Shown here piece after piece: positions 31,017-41,398 of a stretch of 54,201 bases of DNA. The position numbers and the translations under genes were made by a program. This stretch comes from Actinomortierella ambigua. Its lineage: Eukaryota > Mortierellomycota > Mortierellomycetes > Mortierellales > Mortierellaceae. The stretch covers positions 22,983 to 77,183 of the forward strand of contig JAAAJB010000093.1 of the NCBI GenBank assembly GCA_016098155.1. The letters are read 5' to 3'. The notes under the pieces were generated by a model. The model was given only the letters and a program-made list of their open reading frames with translations. It was not told the origin of the DNA and did not search any database. Position 1 is the stretch's first letter; the number at the start of each line of letters is the position of its first letter.

Positions 31017-32241
31017 ATGAAAGTCCTTTTGATTGCTACATGTCTCGCTTTGGCATCCATTTTTGTCACTGATGGTAAGGAAGAGGCAATTCTGGGAGGC
31101 AACATGATGTGTTCATTGCGACAAAAGTGGAGTTATGAAAGGATCATTTACGGGATTGCGACTTCTTCTGGGGTATGCTAGGTGCCAGTGTCCCTCTGGC
31201 AGCTGTCGGCAGTGCGCCCGAGTCCGCTAATTCGCGTGAAGAGCTGTCGCACTCGATCAGCGAACTCGCGTCCCGAGCTGCGTATTTGAACAGTGCGATC
31301 CCATCAGCGATTGATGTGAGCAAGGCTGGTACACCAGCTGAAGATTGCTCGGTCAGCGTGCAACCAGCCATCGATGCACTCAAATCCATCCAAGAGAAGC
31401 TGAAGAGCATCGCTGCAGAAGGGTCTCCCACTGTCGAGCTGGCGATCCAAGCGATAGAATTAGTAATCACCAGTCTCAAAAGCACCAAAGATATTGCCCT
31501 GGATGCCCTAATCAAAACTTTGAGCGTGCTCGGGGGCGTTTTAGAGGAACTTGGTTATGATTCGGGGGAGGCCTATCGTGGCGTTGCTGAATGTCTGAGA
31601 AAGTTCGCCCAAAAGGATCCTGCGAATCCTGGCACCAAGAATGCTCTGGCCTCCCCACAGAAGATGTAAGAGGACAGGACATCCTCTACGCTCTACCGAC
31701 CAAGTGTTCGTGTCTCGACCTGCCAATAACTCCTATGGATGTTCCAGATGGCTTTCTTCATTGTAGTCTGATGGCCGTCGTGATAAGACGCCGTATCATA
31801 CTTTTTATTTCTGTGATTATCATTTTTATACAAATACGCTGTTCCAAGATAGCTTGTTCCACATCTTTTGATCAATACATTTTCACTCCCTATATATCTG
31901 TCCCCTTGTCTCTATCTACATAATAGGGGAGTTACTACCTGATTGCAGACCTCTACCGCAGCACAGTAGATGCGGCGATTATGAATGCAGCGTCCGTGCC
32001 TGAGGGTTCGTGCGATGAGATCAAGCGATCAATGACTGGTATCCTCGCCGTCCTGGACATCACGTCCGAGTCGTCGATCGCAGCCAACAATGCCGACCTG
32101 CTCAAAGTGGAGCCGATATTTGCAGCTGATATGTTGGAGCAGTTCCGTGATGTATATGTCAGTTTAGCCGACAAGGACGAGCAGGAGCTGTTTGCTGCTG
32201 CCGGGCTCAGCCTTACCATCGGAGCCAGCAATACCTTGTGA
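31017..32241 (+). CDS. array gene F: truncated, probably decaying paralog with an extra intron
   Basis: Model: exons 31017-31074, 31182-31665 and 31932-32241, 283 residues in one frame. The signal peptide is three codons shorter (MKVLLIATCLALASIFVTDG). N-terminal ASVPLAAVGSA and ELSHSISELASRAA are family-like, and C1-C2 is only 81 residues. A second intron, absent from the other members, starts at GTAAGA exactly where the others read FQQ. Using the second of two close AGs (GGGGAG) restores a colinear IYYLIADLYRS; using the first (AATAG) causes a quick stop. C3 is replaced by Tyr. After IGASNTL the frame stops because about 70 bp coding the C4 helix are missing, so C4 and the Gln tail are lost. 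It may be a pseudogene. Confidence 0.65.
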
Positions 32242-32742
32242 GAATGTTGAGGAAGACGTTGCAGGAGCGCCGGACCAGGCAAATGAAGAAGGCTCTCAGG
32301 GTCCGCAAGACCCACCAACTCAGGCGCAACAGCAGCAACCGTTGAATTTGTACATAATCAGAAAATAGCAGTAGGTCTCAAATAGCTGTCCTCTAGCTCA
32401 TCCCAGAATCCAGAATGTCGCCCCACTTCCTCCCTGTTTTGGCTTAGGAAAAATCCACGTGTGAGCGCAGCAAACTTCCAATGGGGGAGGGACGTTTGCT
32501 GAGGGTTCCTATCAGCATACTGGCTAGAGAAGGAACAAGGTTACAGTGTTGAAGATATGGATCATGAGATCGATGACACGAGGCAGCAGATCGACTCGAC
32601 CCACTAAAGCAGAGGTTCAAGGTTTCAGGGCGAATCTGTCGCGACTGCGAGCCCAGGCTACCGTTGCTTCTCGAGTCTTCATGCTTGTCATAACGGCGGG
32701 AAGCTTCGAGCTCAACACCGGCGACGTGCGATCATTGCCGTA
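32242..32742. other. 3' remnant of array gene F and flank
   Basis: Just after the F stop, out-of-frame sequence still resembles the family tail (GCAGGAGCGCCGGACCAGGC, then a short CAA/CAG run near 32330-32341). The rest to 32742 has no recognisable gene, although it may be a decayed upstream part of the zinc-ribbon fragment. Confidence 0.5.
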
Positions 32743-32955
32743 ACCAATGAGCGCTACGGCTTTTGTTTGCACCGTACCCGAGCAGCTAACTTGCGTAAGA
32801 TAAAGCGCGATGAAGAATCAAGAATGTATCTGTCACGAGAGCTATGGGTATGCTCCAACCAGCACTGTCCTTCATTTCGTTCCGGGTACACCACAAAACC
32901 GCGTGATTCACGGGGGACGCAGATCATTGGAACAAATGGCTTTATAGGATTTTGA
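32743..32955 (+). pseudogene. possible decayed TnpB/Fanzor-like transposase C-terminal fragment
   Basis: An open stretch of about 70 codons reads YGFCLHRTRAANLRKIKRD, then WVCSNQHCPS, then TTKPRDSRGTQIIGTNGF. A CxxxxCPS pair followed by a RDS-type motif resembles the zinc-ribbon end of TnpB-like transposases, where the consensus is CxxC..RDxNAAxNI. The upstream half is broken by stops and frameshifts and no start is present. The assignment rests on motif recall, not a search. It lies in the flank of the array, so a mobile element may have helped shape that locus. Confidence 0.33.
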
Positions 32956-33004
32956 CGGCCCACCTAGCCTACCCCTAATTTCAGGACATAAACGCCAGCC
33001 TCGA

Positions 33005-33169
33005 CTAGCTGGAACCACAACCTATGCCAAACTTCCGCCCGACCAGCCATGAGTACTCCCGGATCCGATACACATAGGAAGGTATGAGTTTTTCTTTCTT
33101 TCTGCAGCGAGACAAAATAATTTTATGAAATCCAGTGTTCTTTCCAGCAAGAGTCTCTGCTTCCATCGT
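33005..33169 (-). other. duplicated alternative last exon of the prenylcysteine oxidase gene
   Basis: On the minus strand an acceptor (TTCACGCAG) is followed by TMEAETLAGKNTG, almost the same as the start of the annotated last exon (TMETETLAGKNTA), then a different C-terminus up to TAG (54 residues). Its own upstream intron, with donor GTAAGT (33350-33345), is also a copy. The 5' neighbour of that donor, CTGATATCG, copies the CTGATTTCG of the true exon 3 end. Thus exon end, intron and last exon were duplicated together. Confidence 0.7.
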
Positions 33170-33359
33170 CTGCGTGAATACATCAATAGGTCCATAGAAA
33201 CAAAGGGAAAAAGAGAATAGATGGCGAAGTTAGCGACTCTGTGTCTACACCTCTCTCTCTCTTTTTTTTTTTCCTTCTGAAAACCGATATTGGAGTTTTG
33301 GGTCCACCTTGCACGCACGCGCAGGCACACACGCACAAACACAGACTTACCGATATCAG

Positions 33360-35327
33360 CTACTTTTGCAGAATGGGCACAGGGCAATATCCTAGGAAGC
33401 GGTTGCGGATCAATCGCGCGGTATTCTTTCCAGCAAGAGTTTCTGTTTCCATGGTCTGCGGTTCATAGAAACAAAGGGAAAGAGAGAATAGATGGCGTAG
33501 TTGTTAATTCGTCTGCCTCTCCCCAGTTTTGGGTCTCCCTGCACACACAAACACCCAAACACGCACGCACACACACACAATCAAGCACACACACACATAC
33601 CGAAATCAGTGGTTCAAAAGAGTTGACGTAGAATACGCCAGGGACCACCTCGACTTGTCCCCAGGCCTCGCGACTCCGCTGCTCCTCCTTGACCTCTTGT
33701 TTCTCTTCAGGGGTAAGAGCAGCCAGGTCATCAGCGGTGGTGGGCATGGGCTTGAGTTTGGGGTAGGCTTGCCAGGCCTTGCGCCTGACCCACGTTCGAG
33801 TGGTGTACAGACGGTTCAACAGCTCGTCCTCGATTGGCGCATGCGAAAACAACTTGGTGACCGTCTCACCAGTGTCGAGTGTCGTTTGCACGGATAACGA
33901 TGTAAATTCGGTTGTGTTGCTGTTGACTGTCAAGATGTGCGTCGGTAGCTTAGCATTCGATGTCCAGTTGAAGTAGCTGGGGTTCACGCGGCCTTTGACA
34001 AATGTGGCATGAATAGTGCGATAGTCTACATGTGGTTGAGGTGGGAGGTCCAGACTTGACAGGTCAATGCCGAGTAAGTGCTATTATGTTACCCCCCCCC
34101 CCCAAAAAAAATAGAAGTCGTAAGTCGTATTGCATCTTAATTACTGTCAGTCTAACTCTTGGACACGAAATAAAAACGAAATAGAGACAAAGAGAAATGG
34201 TATTGTTAGCTTGCCGAGTAGTAGTCTTACCAGTGGAGCGGCAAGTACGATTGCGTCAAAGGTTTGCTTGCTTCCTGTTGTGGTGGTCACCTCAAACTTT
34301 GTTTCTCCACCTTCCTTAAACCTAGTGATGCGCGCAATCTTGGTGCCGAGCTTGACACTGGCATGGCTGTTGGCGATCATACCCTCAAAGATCTGAAAGT
34401 TGCCTCCGACAACCTGGTACGCGCCGTCGGCTGCCATGGAGACGAGGCCACCGAGACCGTGGATTTCATCCAAATTTGAGCCATAGTTGACACGACTGGC
34501 GACTTCAAAGATCTCCCGGCTAAACGAATCATGGACGCCATGATCCTTCAGTAGCCGGTCCGAATGCACCGAGACAAGCTTATCGAGCTTGAACCGTGAC
34601 GCAAAAGCCTGGACGCTCTCGAAGGGCTCTGTGGTTTTGTAACTCGCCAGTAGGTTGTTGACGGCCTTGTTGACGACGCCCCTGACCTTGAAGGGTGCGT
34701 AGCCCCAGCGCCAAAGAGCACGAGCGATGTTCCAGAGTCGTGAAGGGTGGTCCTGATACACAAACCGTTGGCCGTCCCAAATAGCCAAATCTTCGTCGTC
34801 GAGCTTGCGCAGCTTGAGATCAAAAGCCTTGGCAGCATCCATGAGGTTGAGGTTGACCTTGACGAAGATGCTGGCTCCGGCTTCAACCACCTTGTCCGTC
34901 TGACCCGGCACGCGATAGACGGCACATCTTCCTCCGATTCGTTCGTTAAGCTCATAGATGGTGATTGCGTGATTGTACTGCAGATGCTTGGGAATGTAGG
35001 GCTCGTGCAAGTACTGCTCCAGGTAATATGCAGTCGAGGCTCCTGCCGCTCCAGCGCCTATACAGGCCATCCACGGGTGATTGCGAAAGTGTTAGGGCGT
35101 GGCGGTGGCATTGCATTCATACACTGACGATGGGAAAGTCAGCTGTGCAGAGATGCAGCATGTCTCCAACAATTTTTTTTCCCATAGTACAAAAGAGAGA
35201 GCCTACCAATGATGGCGACGGACTTGACAGGTGCTAATTCCGAGGGAAGACCATGACCGCTGGAGAGCAGCTGAGCAGCAGGTGCAAGGTAGGAGGAGAT
35301 AATTTTGGATAGAAAGTCAATCTTCAT
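33360..35327 (-). CDS. PCYOX1: prenylcysteine oxidase (flavoprotein)
   Basis: Four exons: 35327-35207, 35057-34231, 34080-33601 and 33455-33360, together 507 residues, close to the animal enzyme. A signal-like N-terminus precedes the FAD-binding Rossmann motif at the exon 1/2 junction (VAIIGAGAAGASTAYYL), then IYELNERIGGRC. The central region has WRWGYAPFKVRG and VNYGSNLDEIHGLGGLVSM; the C-terminal region has FVKGRVNPSYF and EVVPGVFYVNSFEPLISTME. The enzyme cleaves prenylcysteines from degraded prenylated proteins, giving free cysteine, the isoprenoid aldehyde and peroxide, in lysosome- or vacuole-type compartments. Intron 3 contains a (CA)n tract. The 3' end is unusual because a second copy of the last exon lies just downstream. 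Confidence 0.9.
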
Positions 35328-36914
35328 GGCGACTCAAATGGGGATGTAGGCATGGAAGAATGGAGTTCGCGTCAGTTTTGGGTTGGGTCGCGTTTTGTCT
35401 TGGGCGTGGCAGTGGGCAGTGCAGAAGGAGAGGGGGAGGAAGTTGTGGCAGGAGAGGGGGGAGAGGGAGGAAAGGGGGGGGGGTTTGCAGGGGAAGGCCC
35501 GAGGGGGGCAAGACAACAGGACCACACCAGCACGCCGGTCCAGTCCAGTCAAGTCTTGACAGTAACGATGCACACCCCTGCTTACTACGAGGTAGCCCTT
35601 GTCCGCGACATGCTTGCTCACACGACTACCAATACACGCGGAGGATCTGACTCCAGACCTCGTATGTACTTGCGCTCTCTGCAGGGCTCCTCTTGCTCTT
35701 TCTCGGAAGCTGTGCGAGGCCTCAGCAATCTCCCCTCCTTTTGCCCAGGTTTGAGAGTTGAGAGTCGAGGACACAACTACCCCAAAAAAGACAGGGGGGT
35801 CTTGGATGAATGGCAACGCCAAGGATCGGCGGTGTGATGCAGCAGCGCAAGCAGACCCAAACCTCATACCGAATGTTCGAGTATTGAAATCTAGGAAAGG
35901 GGGGATGTGCGAGACGTCGAAGACGAGTTGGTCGACAGGGCACTGCCCCAAAGACAGTCGTTTGCCACTGCGTTGTTCAATTTCAGCTGTCCTACATTGA
36001 GGACTGGGGTGCGGGAAGAAAACTGAGTAATGTACCGTACATACCTCACACCATAGAGTTGTCTCTCATCTCATCTCACCGAGCCTCTTGAATTGAGTGC
36101 AGCAGCAGAGCAGCATCAGTGAAGGGTGGTGGTATGCGTGCTGGTTTGGGGGTGGCCACTACGATGGATCTCGAGAGGGGCTCGAAGATTCCACGAATAG
36201 TTTGGCAAGGCACAACAATACGGGAGAGGAGAGCAGGTAAGGCCCAACAGTGGCGGCAACATGAGGGAGCTCCCCCCCCCCGGCCCCTTCGCTCGCTCGC
36301 TCACTTGCTCGTGCTCTCTCTCTCTCTCTGTCTGCTCTTCTACTGTTGTGAATACCCGGCAACAAGAGACAGTGGAGCGAAATGGTACGCCGCTCTCACC
36401 CACAGGTTCCACGAGTGCCCAGGTCTCGCTGACCAACATCGGGCGGGTGAGCAAAAATACTCAAGCCTCAACCCCCTCTCTGCCGTGAGTGGTTAAGTAG
36501 ACAGACGGTTTTCTTGTAGTGCTCTTTGGACAGCGGCTGAAGTCTGTCCACTCCCTCGTCTCCATTGAAGATGAACACAATACTCTTTTGAGTTGATTGA
36601 GAGCCGATCTGAGAGCCAAATGCGCAAAGAACAACAAAACCCACACTTTCTACGCCAGCCCCTGTTGGCCCAGACGACAAAGACGCTGTTCTAGTATTAA
36701 TCTTCTTTTTTTTTCCTGCTGCCTGCTGTTGTTGGTGCCGTGGTTCAGGAACAAAAACCCTCGACTTATTTTGTTTTTGCCTCTTTATCGCTTTCTCCTC
36801 ACCCCAAAAGCTTTCCACTTCCACTTCCACACTCCCCTTCCACGCCTCCGGCCTCGACAGTCTTTACGTCCCTTCTACTCCCCTTCTACTTCCAAACAAA
36901 CTATCATCTCCACC
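35328..36914. other. divergent intergenic region, no gene supported
   Basis: About 1.6 kb between the prenylcysteine oxidase and expansin-like starts. It is GA/CT-rich with short C and G runs. The minus frame 35951-35334 and plus frame 36119-36496 look like composition artefacts. A CT-rich leader precedes the expansin-like ATG. Confidence 0.5.
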
Positions 36915-37735
36915 ATGAAGATCTCTTTCTCCCTCCTCACTATTGCTGCGCTCTTTGCTGCCTCGACTGCTGATGCCCAGATGACAATCCGCAACGGCAA
37001 ATCGATCAACAAGGGCATTTCGACCTGGTTCGATGGCTCCCACCTCGTACGCCATTTTTTTCTTTCTTTTTTTATGAATCGCCTGGGCGTTTAGAGGCTG
37101 GAACGAAACAATAAGGTGATAATTAACACCCTACTCACGCGATGTTTGTAACCCCAAAAAAAAAAATAGAAAGGTGCTGCCTGCTACGGTAGACTGATGA
37201 ACCGCAATGTGAATGCCCGCGACAGCTGGCGCATTGCCGCTGTGAACTTCAAGTATTTCCGTGGTGCTGATAAGGGGGCCTGCTTCAAGTGCGCCCGTGT
37301 CTCGAGGGGCAAGAAGTCTGTCGATGTCCGTATCATTGACGGCTGCCGTAGCTGCAAGAGTGGTCAGGTAAGCCCAGCATTTCAGCTGATGCTCCTCCTC
37401 CTTATTTCATTCGAGATCGCCCCTGTCCTACTCTATCCTCGACTCACATGGGCGTTTTCTTTTTGTTTTATCCACCCTTGTAGATCGACCTTACCAAGAG
37501 CGCCTTCAGCAGACTTGCTCCCCTGAAAGAGGGTATGTTCCGAATTCACTTAAAGTTCAGAAAATTAATTTCCCCAAAAGTGACCCATGTCCAAAAACAA
37601 AAACGTAAGCAGCAAACGACTGATGCAACCTTTTCTGTCCTTCTTTTCAATTTCACAGGCAGGATCGGCGTCAAGATTACTTGGATTCCTTGCGACAAGA
37701 AGCCCAAGTATTGGCCCAACTCGCCCAAGCCTTAA
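36915..37735 (+). CDS. secreted expansin-like protein (single double-psi beta-barrel domain)
   Basis: Four exons: 36915-37046, 37170-37367, 37484-37532 and 37659-37735; 151 residues, with all phases fitting. Signal peptide MKISFSLLTIAALFAASTADA. The mature chain has STWFDGSHLKGACYGRLMN, ACFKCARVSRG, VRIIDGCRSCKSGQIDL and FSRLAPLKEGRIGVKITWIPC, the pattern of RlpA/expansin double-psi barrels, with six cysteines that likely pair and the Asp in IIDGC at the active cleft. There is no carbohydrate-binding second domain, so it is closer to short fungal expansin-like proteins (loosenin type). These loosen polysaccharide networks without hydrolysis; the substrate is not known here. Polyadenylation signals lie near 37877. 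Confidence 0.9.
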
Positions 37736-38457
37736 AGCTCAAGCCTTAAAATGCATTCATCCCCAATCCCATCTTGTGTATTTTGAAAATCAACAGCACC
37801 TTTTGCTGCAAATTGTCGCTACAATGAGCTGGTTCTCCGAGGCCCGACAACCCCCCCCCAAGAGGCGCAGCTGAAAATAATAAAAAGGATCATTCATTCT
37901 CTCATCATTTATACCGCCTGACTGTACTGTACCAAAGAGGCTGTTTCATGCTCTCCAAGACATATTTTGCATGCCACAGAAATTCCCGTCTCGCACAAAC
38001 AATAATACGAACAAATATCTTTCTCGATCGAGGCAGCAGCAGGCACGGCTGAAGATTTTTTTTTCAAATCCTTTAATTCATATTGATGAAACTAGTGTTA
38101 CAAAGAGGTCAACCAAGACCACACAATCCAAAGAAAATAAAAGAGAAGCAGAAGAAAAGAAGAAAAGAACGAGATTAACCACAAAGAAAAGTAGAGATTG
38201 TAGTAAAACAAACCCAAAACCAAACAAAAGATCCTCTCTCTCTCTCTCTCCCATCCTTTCATTCTTTTCTCAGTCATTGCCTCTTCTCTTTCAAGCTAAA
38301 AAAACAAATCAAACAAAGAAAACACAACGTATGAAGCCAAAAAAAGAGGCACGCAAAAGAGAATGGGAAATTGGGCAAAGTCGCCAGGGGAAAGGGAAGG
38401 AGGGGGAGAGAGAGAGAGAAGAGGCCGGCCCCCCTTTTTGTTTTGTTTTCCATTCGC
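37736..38457. other. convergent 3' intergenic region
   Basis: About 720 bp between the expansin-like and CCR4 stops. A-rich, with CT repeats (38234-38250) and GA repeats (38404-38422). No gene is supported. Confidence 0.55.
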
Positions 38458-40732
38458 TTATGCACTGGCCTTGGGTGAGCTCTTTTGTCCTGAGGAGCCG
38501 TCTCCCACATTGGTGCTGTTGGTGTTGCTGTGGGCGAGGCTATCATGCTTGTTCGCTGCTGCTGCACCGCCAAATCCGGAAGAGGAGGAGGACGAGGCCG
38601 GGGTCGACGACGAAGGGCGGCTCTTAAACTTGAGCTCTGTCAGGATGGGGATGTGGTCCGAGGGGAAATGTGCATTCGGGAAGCCAACCACGCGCGACAT
38701 GTACTCCTTGTCGACACCACCCAACAGGCCCAGGACGGACATGAAGCTGGCCGAGTAAAAGATGTAGTCAATCATGGCCGAGAACGACGGTGTAAAGTTG
38801 GTGAATGGCAGCTCGTTGATATGGCTGTACGCAGACCGCAGGTTCATCTTGTGCGACAGGCCCTCGGACGTGTACGTGCCGTATGCGTGGTTGCCAAAGT
38901 CATCGTGACCCTGCGCCACACTGCCCTTGACCAAGAACTCGTACACGCCTGAAGACGGGACCGAGTTAAAGTCACCACAGATCAGCGTCGGCAGCTTGCC
39001 GGAGGGACTGTCCGCCGGCGGTGGCAGCGGGGGTGATCCCGAAGATGGCGGCAGGTGCGCCCACTGGTTCAGCAGCTTGTCAAGCTCTTCAATCAGCATC
39101 GCCACCTGTACCAACTTGACATCCTTGAACGAAGGATCCCAGTGCGTGTGCGCATTTGCGACCACCAGTCGGTTCTTCGTCTCCTTGTGCTCAAGCAGCG
39201 TGATCACTGCAATGTTGTCCTTGGTCATCACACGGTTGAAAATGTCTTCTGTCTTGCGGAAATCAGGTCGCTGGAGCGCAATATGATTAAACTCCACGAG
39301 ATGTTTGTCCAACGCCTTAAACTTGGAAGCCTTGAAGAACGTGGCACAACCGTCCACCGAACGCCGGTCCTTCTCAGGCATGGTCTTGGCACGTGACTTT
39401 GGCCAGAAGACGCTGTCATAGTCTGCTTGGCGCTTCATCTGCTCCTTGAAGTAGTCCTCATACTGGCCAGACTCGACCTCCTACAAGAGCAAAAAAAAAG
39501 GAGGGGGGGATAGAGGGCCGAATTTACTTGCTACATTAGTCCTACCCACGTGTGCGACATACACTGTATATTTCCCTATCCACCATGCAGGTTATCAAAA
39601 AGAAAAAGGGAAAAACTGACCTGCAGACAGACAATGTCGGCGCTATAGGCAAGAATCTCCTGCAGAATGAGCTCCTTGCGGTACTCCCATGCCAAGGCCC
39701 AGGACGGAGTGTAGCCATAAAGCTGAGACGTAGCATACTTCTCGCTGAGGATGTTGTAGCAAAACACGGTGAAGGTATCCTGTCCTGTCGACGCACCACT
39801 GTCATTGTCTTCAAGTGCGATCCACTCACGCTCTGGCGGGGGCAAAGGAACTAACGAAACAATGAAGTGTACAAACATAAAAAGGAATGGACCATGAGAC
39901 TCTATGGGTCAAACCCTTTACCACATTTTTTTCTTCCCGCTCTGCACCATTCTAAAGATATCAATGTGGTTCAACAAAAAACGAAAAAGGGCAATTACCT
40001 GGACAGTTCTCTCGAAGGTAAACAATCACTGCATTGGTACCTTCCTGGTGAAGAAGGCTTTTGAGGCTTTCGTTCAATGGGTTGCCCTCGAGGCCTAGGA
40101 TCTCAAGCTGGAAGAGCGTACCTAGCTCTGGAGGGAGGGTCATCAGTGCATTGTCGACCAGAAGCAATTCCTTCAGGCTCGTAAGCAGGCCCAGTTCGGG
40201 TGGAATGGAGGTCAGCTTGTTTCCAGAGGCATCCAGGACTTGAAGGCTGGACAGGCGGCTAATCTCAGGCGAGAGGCGGTGGAGGTTGTTGTGGTTGATA
40301 TACAGTGTGGTGAGGAAAGAGTATTGGAAGAGCTCTGGGCTGATGTTCTTCAGACCCATGCCACCTAGATCCAGTGTACTCCATTGTTGGGGGGGCACCT
40401 CGCCATGCAAGCCTATGCCAGATCCTCCTCCTCCTACTCCTCCACCCGACATGGAGCCGTTCTTGTCTCCGTTGACTTTGTTGGGGTTATTGGGATCTGT
40501 GATGGTGATAGCGGAGCTGAGGCCAGTGCTTCTTGCCATGGCAGCCGCGGCTCGTGCACGATAGTGTGGTGCGGACGACTGGCGCGAGACGGCCGAACAG
40601 TGGAGCTGCTGCTGGTAGTGGGTCGACGCGGCGCCAGTCATCTGTGGGGTAAGTGAGGCAGGGATGCTGGCCGGCGAGGAGAGACCAGACTGCTGGCGAA
40701 GTGCCGTCTGGTGGTGTTGTTGCAAAGACTGG

Positions 40733-40770
<38 letters not shown>

Positions 40771-40971
40771 CTGAAACTTTTGAGCCAGGCTAAGCTGGAC
40801 GGGGAAGCGGGGCATGCCCCCATTATAAATGTTCATGCCATGGCCCATGTGGTACGCCGACGAGGTCGGGGCACCGACAAGCGATGCCGCTGGCGACTGG
40901 GCTGGCGAGTACAGGGACGCGGCCGAGTTGGGGCCATTGGAGTAGAGGAGTGGATTGTAGTGGTCAGACAT
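38458..40971 (-). CDS. CCR4: CCR4 mRNA deadenylase (LRR + endonuclease/exonuclease/phosphatase domain)
   Basis: Three exons: 40971-39999, 39850-39621 and 39480-38458; 741 residues in frame. The N-terminus (HYNPLLYS) is Gln-, Ser- and Pro-rich with a polyGln run near residues 68-85. Leucine-rich repeats follow (about 210-310; FLTTLYINHNNLHRLSPEIS, LLTSLKELLLVDNALMTLPP), which bind the Caf1/Pop2 partner. The nuclease domain has FTVFCYNILSEKYAT, the metal-binding Glu in EVESGQYEDYF, NAHTHWDP, ICGDFNS and the final FPSDHIPI Asp-His. The protein removes poly(A) from mRNA as part of the CCR4-NOT complex. The C-terminal Ser/Ala tail is an extension of about 60 residues. It starts back to back with DRG1, 427 bp apart. 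Confidence 0.93.
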
Positions 40972-41398
40972 GTGGAGCTAGGAAAGTGGAATGCTTGCAG
41001 AACGAGAGGCGATGCTACTTCAGTCATGGGCGACAAAAGAAGGGAGGGGAAACAAAAGAGGCAAAAAAAAAAAAGAGAAACAATAAAGACAGTTTGAGCA
41101 CCACTGCACCCTCGATGACAGGCAACACTATCCGCATGTTGGGGCATCCTTATGCTCACCATCCGTTCGCACTATCGGGAGGAGAAGAGATGGAAGAAGG
41201 ACAGAGTGGAGGACTGGTCAAGCGAGGGGAAGAGATGAAAGAATGGCTGGTTTCCTTTTTCAATGTCATGTGTGGAGCACAAAAGACAGAAGATGTGACG
41301 TCAGCCACCTCTCTCGAAAGTGGGGCACATATTTTGGATCAGCAAAAACAAAAAAGCATCAGCATGTTGCTCTAGAGACCATCCATCGAGCATCAGCA
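40972..41398. promoter_or_regulatory. divergent promoter of CCR4 and DRG1
   Basis: 427 bp between the two start codons. It contains A-rich and GA-rich tracts but no element I can name. Coupling of two post-transcriptional or translation-related genes is suggested only by their arrangement. Confidence 0.45.

Noticed and set aside
31670..31931. Insertion that pseudogenises array gene F
   Set aside because: First read as an insertion, but it has a GTAAGA donor and a usable AG that restores the exact family spacing, so an intron is the better reading. The gene is still damaged farther on.
20646..32241. Assignment of the array to the HsbA (hydrophobic surface-binding) family
   Set aside because: Secretion and amphipathic helices are suggestive, but I see no HsbA-specific motif and the size and four-cysteine frame differ. 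Left unassigned.
35334..35951. Minus-strand ORF of 205 codons
   Set aside because: Sits in the divergent promoter, no recognisable domain, composition follows the purine-rich plus strand.
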